A stretch of DNA of 64,000 bases, taken from assembly GCF_964204645.1 (NCBI RefSeq), contig NC_134031.1, positions 17,171,307 through 17,235,306 of the forward strand, given 5' to 3'. The notes beneath the pieces were generated by a model that made no database searches, was not told where the DNA came from, and saw only the letters and a list, made by a program, of their open reading frames with translations. Shown piece after piece: positions 60,901-64,000 of this stretch (position 1 is its first letter; the number at the start of each line of letters is the position of its first letter). A program made the translations under genes and the position numbers. This stretch comes from Tubulanus polymorphus (Eukaryota > Nemertea > Palaeonemertea > Tubulaniformes > Tubulanidae).

Positions 60901-61811
60901 CTGTGGCCAAGTCTAGCGAAGCCATCAGGTTCAAATCCCTGCCAGGGGGAGGATGCAGTATCCTAAAAACCATTATCCAGTCAACTCATTTGCTAGAATT
61001 TATAAGAAATAAGCCATAGCCCTGATTCTCAACTTCGTCAAACACTAATGAGTAAGGCGGTGTTAACTTTATTACCAGTAGTTGCTACTTTGTAAAACAA
61101 TTTACCCGAGATTTCTCGTTAAAGCATCCGACAACTTACCTTGCCAGTCGACATTTTCCTCATGCGTTTCGCCATTCGTCTGATGGTTAACCGCCAACTC
61201 CGAAAGGCGTTTATTCGTGAAGTCGAGTTCTTGCCGCAATTCGTGAATGTTCTCATTAGTCGTTTGCAAGAGGCTGTCGATATTAGCGCTCGGATGTCTG
61301 TTGTCCTCAACCATCGTAAAGAATTTCACCTGGAGCAAGAGACACTTTCGTTTAAGACGTCTACATTGACAACGCAACAACATTCCGTAAACAGGAATTA
61401 TCTAATTATCACATTTCTCAACATTTTTCGAAATTAATTATCACCCAATTCTGACTAAAGCAACGGAAAAGCATCATTCAGACAACTGTTTATCTCATTG
61501 AGACCTAGTCCGAGAACTAGTAGAGTGCTAGTAGAGTTCAATTTTTAATATCATTTCAGTTTGCTATCATGCATGCGCAAATACAACTTCAATTTGCAGG
61601 GACTGAGCTAGATACAATATCAATAAGACTTCTTTGGTATCATACAAAATGATAAATAGTTTTGTCAGTGTCCGATGCCAGAAATAGAGATATAAGTACA
61701 CGATGAAAACCAGCAGATGGTACAGAGACAGTCAATCACGAAACGACGAAAAGAAAACATCGCGCAAAACATATATTCGCGTACCTGAGTATCATCAGAC
61801 AATCCTTTCAT
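54939..61811 (-). CDS. KAZN: Kazrin, coiled-coil and triple-SAM scaffold, 741 aa
   Basis: Fourteen exons: 61811-61785, 61329-61140, 60492-60274, 59968-59808, 59310-59164, 59040-58854, 58574-58371, 57668-57478, 57395-57283, 57081-56847, 56773-56672, 56432-56266, 55302-55155, 55073-54939 (2226 nt; human 775 aa). Kazrin is a cytoplasmic scaffold at cell junctions, the cytoskeleton and endosomes. The coiled coil spans about residues 25-300, including MKADRKRLKAEKVELLSQMK and LRDFIRNFEQ, almost identical to human. A linker GSLISLTNSFGSLTRAFSRA follows. Three SAM domains start near WKAPHVLSWLEITLNMPRYG (412), WVSQVFLEDVGLKQY and the EYASNLIDAGVHGALMVLEP exon. The tail is basic and Gly/Ser-rich. I considered liprin-beta; the coiled-coil exon settles kazrin. 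The first 9-codon exon is the least certain; an internal ATG at 61314 (MVEDNRHP) aligns with human MMEDNKQ. Confidence 0.93.
57992..58232. mobile_element. MITE family B, second copy, in a kazrin intron
   Basis: It has CAGGGCAGCCAAAAG and GTTGGCAGCTCTG ends, and shares aattaatcagtcatcaaca, ccctcagtaaca and ctgaaaatcagga with 5584-5807. It carries about 90 bp of extra sequence (about 58088-58180) not found in the first copy. Confidence 0.78.
58609..58800. mobile_element. MITE family C in a kazrin intron, shorter copy
   Basis: CGTCCCTACAGATCAGCCATTCC at one end and GGAATTGTAGGGAACCT at the other. The interior is ggagttttaaaagcg ... gcctgcatcactttcatat ... ggagtttcaagca. Confidence 0.75.
59362..59760. 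mobile_element. MITE family C in a kazrin intron, longer copy
   Basis: AGGTCCCTACAGATCGGTCATTCC and GTAGGGACCT form the inverted ends. It shares the interior of 58609-58800 plus a central segment (ttcgaggaagtgcctgcatc, gatcccaactgtatcgattaag). The short copy looks like an internal deletion of this one. Confidence 0.8.
60668..60955. repeat. Inverted pair of tRNA-like repeats in a kazrin intron
   Basis: The arm at 60868-60955 reads TGTGGCAGGGTTTCGTGCTG ... CATCAGGTTCAAATCCCTGCC, with a B-box-like GGTTCAAATCC. The arm at 60668-60745 is its reverse complement with mismatches (AGCAGGGATTCGAGCCTGATGG ... GGCATCG...CGTACCACGGTGGCGAG orientation reversed). Arms of about 75-85 nt with about 120 nt between them could fold as a long hairpin in the pre-mRNA. 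A third fragment lies at about 32852-32885. Confidence 0.65.
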
Positions 61812-62064
61812 GACAGCAATCAACACGTCTTATCTCACGATCGATACATTCTCCGTATACCCTATCTCGCTGACTAATAATATAGGCTTCGATATTTCCG
61901 AGAGAATTGGCGGCGAAAAATGTCTTCTTCTAGGTCGAAATCACCGAATCACACACGCGCGAACGCATACAACGAATGATAAGACTTGACGTAACCGATA
62001 CTCTGACGAGCTGACTTATTGCTTCGCACGGCTATCGAAAAAGAAAGAATGTGACAATGTTAAG

Positions 62065-62066
<2 letters not shown>

Positions 62067-62153
<87 letters not shown>
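62067..62153. repeat. (AT)n microsatellite, 87 bp
   Basis: Uninterrupted AT dinucleotide run a few hundred bases upstream of the predicted kazrin start. Confidence 0.98.
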
Positions 62154-62154
<1 letters not shown>

Positions 62155-63165
62155 TAATCACTACATTCCAACAACGGATAATATTTACATAGCTTCATAA
62201 ATGCGGCCTATATATCGCAATAATTACTGGAATCGAGGCAACTATGTTATAGATGAATCCGGATATTGATTATTTATTAGAATGTTAAAAATTCGAACCA
62301 ACATTCTTAACGCCGCACTAGAAATGATAATCTATCGAATGAAATGATTGATTTTTTTCCCCGGCTCGGCGGAAAATTCCGCCGCGTACACGGACACTAG
62401 GGATTCGACATGTTCTTGACTTCATTAATCGATTATGAAGCTAATTTTCTGCTTAAGCTCTCTACGCAGCGGCAGTCATATCGATTTATTATACGATGAT
62501 GATGATGATGATCACAGAATACATCAAATCAACGGCGCGTTCGTTAATGTCGGAGTTAAAAATAACTTTAATCACCCGCGGCAGCCCAGTGATCATCTAA
62601 TCATCTTATATATCCCTACTGGTCTATATGAATGTGTGAGGGTCAAATTACATTAAGTATACGGCACATTGTGAATTGTGAATGATATTTGGCCTCAACA
62701 CCACAAGTGTTATGAAAATAGACGGAAATACAAAATTTTACTTAGTGCTACCTAGTTTCTCATTTTTGCCGAGCTTAAAAGTTGACCCAGCCAGCCGCCT
62801 ATCTATCCTGTACATAAGTTGGAAAAAGTTTTATGATCAAGTTCACCATAACAGACCCGGCAGCTATAGAAATGAACTGGTTACAAATTTTTTTGCAGTT
62901 TAAAAAAGGACCATGCCGATTAAGAATAACAGAACTTTCATTCCACACAGTAAAATGTCAGAAAATTCCATTTTTTATTGATCTTGGTAATATGGATCTA
63001 GAAGGCCAGAATCGTGAGGTGTTAAAGCCTTTAATAAAGGCTCTTCAATGCTGGGTGATTAAGATACACATGCCTATATAAAAGAAAGTTCTATTTTCAT
63101 ATGATTTTGCGTGTGCGCTTTGAGTCTGAATGACCAGATAGTTTAAGTTAGAGTAACTGAAGTGG

Positions 63166-63245
63166 ACCTCTATGAGAAGGTAGGCATCCCCTTACAGGGA
63201 AAAAACCTCTATGAGAAGGTAGGCATCCCTTTACAAGGAAAAAAA
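63166..63245. repeat. Two-unit direct repeat, about 40 bp each
   Basis: acctctatgagaaggtaggc, then atcccyttacarggaaaaaa, occurs twice in tandem with two or three differences. It looks like a recent tandem duplication. Confidence 0.9.
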
Positions 63246-64000
63246 ACCAGAATTCCAGATTTCCAGTACGCTGCCCTACCAGTATGCAAGACAAACTAGA
63301 CTGATTGTGGTCTTTCGACAGCCAACAATTGTATTTAGTAAACATGGGGATGATTAAATTAAAGACAATTTTTGATAATTAGATTAATAATTAAATAGGT
63401 AATTAACTGTTAAACACCACCATAAAGTAATAAGAATCTTACAAAGACGAGAAAATATTTGTGGAATGAATAAACTGAACTTTTTCATGAGGATATTCAT
63501 ATCTGGAATTTCAGAATTCAACATTATAATCTTAAGGGTACAAATCCTAAAAAAAAAGGTTTAGATCGTTTTAAGAGGGTTCCTTTCAAGTTTAACACAC
63601 ATATAGCTGAAACAGAAAGTAATGATTATAGAAGTAGATCTGCAGTTATCAAGTCAGTCAGTCAGTCCAGTATGACCATGGTGACTGAATGAAGCTATGA
63701 GTAAATGAAGAACTACGGTAAGTAGTAGTAGTAACATGTATATATATTATTTAGAATTAAATAATTAAATGTTAAGCCTATCGTAGCTTAATTAGATTCT
63801 TAAAATAGCAAACAATTCGTAACGTTACTCATTTAAGGTTCTATTTACCTGATCCTCGAAATCAACATATCTCTTCTACCGCGGGGTGTCTTTATTCCTG
63901 ATTAAAAACTGTCAACCTCCATCAATCGACGTCATTTTGTTCCGAGCCAAATTTTCGAAAATATGTTTGCGCGCAACTGTATCAGAAATACGCGGGTCGG

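Larger units (their letters stand above)
61812..64000. other. Upstream flank of kazrin, no gene supported
   Basis: It contains the likely kazrin promoter/5' UTR, an (AT)n tract, a degraded family A copy (about 62741-62950, with cagccgcctatctatcctgtac and accataacagacccggc) and a two-unit direct repeat at 63166-63245. Frames at 62435-63081 follow the repeats and are not genes. Gene content beyond 63.3 kb cannot be judged. Confidence 0.55.

Noticed and set aside
54939-61811. Liprin-beta, also coiled coil plus three SAM domains
   Set aside because: The MKADRKRLK...LRDFIRNFEQ coiled-coil exon is specific to kazrin.
62435-63081. Chain of short plus-strand frames near the right end
   Set aside because: They coincide with a degraded family A repeat and AT-rich sequence; no family similarity.

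Overview
The window is intron-rich, AT-rich nuclear DNA from an animal, most likely a marine invertebrate bilaterian; I cannot name the phylum from sequence alone. The evidence is GT-AG introns joined in consistent phase, short coding exons (many 50-250 bp), animal-type genes (kazrin, Flower, a folate-receptor-like protein, ATAT1, CFAP77) and many short terminal-inverted-repeat elements in introns. There are no operons, CRISPR arrays or bacterial features. All exon models below were built by hand from splice sites, reading-phase continuity and remembered family sequences.

Layout: 0.16-1.4 kb is a minisatellite of about 25 units. Then come an unrecognised lysine-rich 184-aa protein (-), a folate-receptor-like GPI protein (-), a ten-finger C2H2 zinc-finger protein (+), GNL1 (-), ATAT1 (+), CACFD1/Flower with two alternative last exons (-), ICMT (+), CFAP77 (-), a MetX-family O-acyltransferase (+), ABCF3 (+) and kazrin (-). 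The last 2 kb has an (AT)n tract and repeat fragments but no gene I can support.

Eight of the eleven genes form four consecutive head-to-head pairs (folate-receptor-like/zinc finger, GNL1/ATAT1, CACFD1/ICMT, CFAP77/MetX), with start codons 0.45-0.9 kb apart. The strands therefore alternate and shared divergent promoters are likely. Zinc finger and GNL1 converge so tightly that their predicted poly(A) sites nearly coincide.

The genes do not form one pathway. Two concern cilia/microtubules (ATAT1 acetylates alpha-tubulin, CFAP77 is a ciliary doublet protein), two concern membranes (Flower, ICMT), two concern ribosomes or translation (GNL1, ABCF3), and one is cytoskeletal/junctional (kazrin). 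MetX belongs to an amino-acid biosynthesis family that is unusual for an animal. The gene set is informative as linkage: the human counterparts of GNL1 and ATAT1 lie together in the MHC region, CACFD1 and CFAP77 lie together on 9q34, and ICMT and KAZN both lie on 1p36. This window may preserve a piece of the pre-duplication (proto-MHC-type) chromosome.

Non-coding space is rich in MITE-like elements of at least ten families, several nested inside one another with visible target-site duplications.
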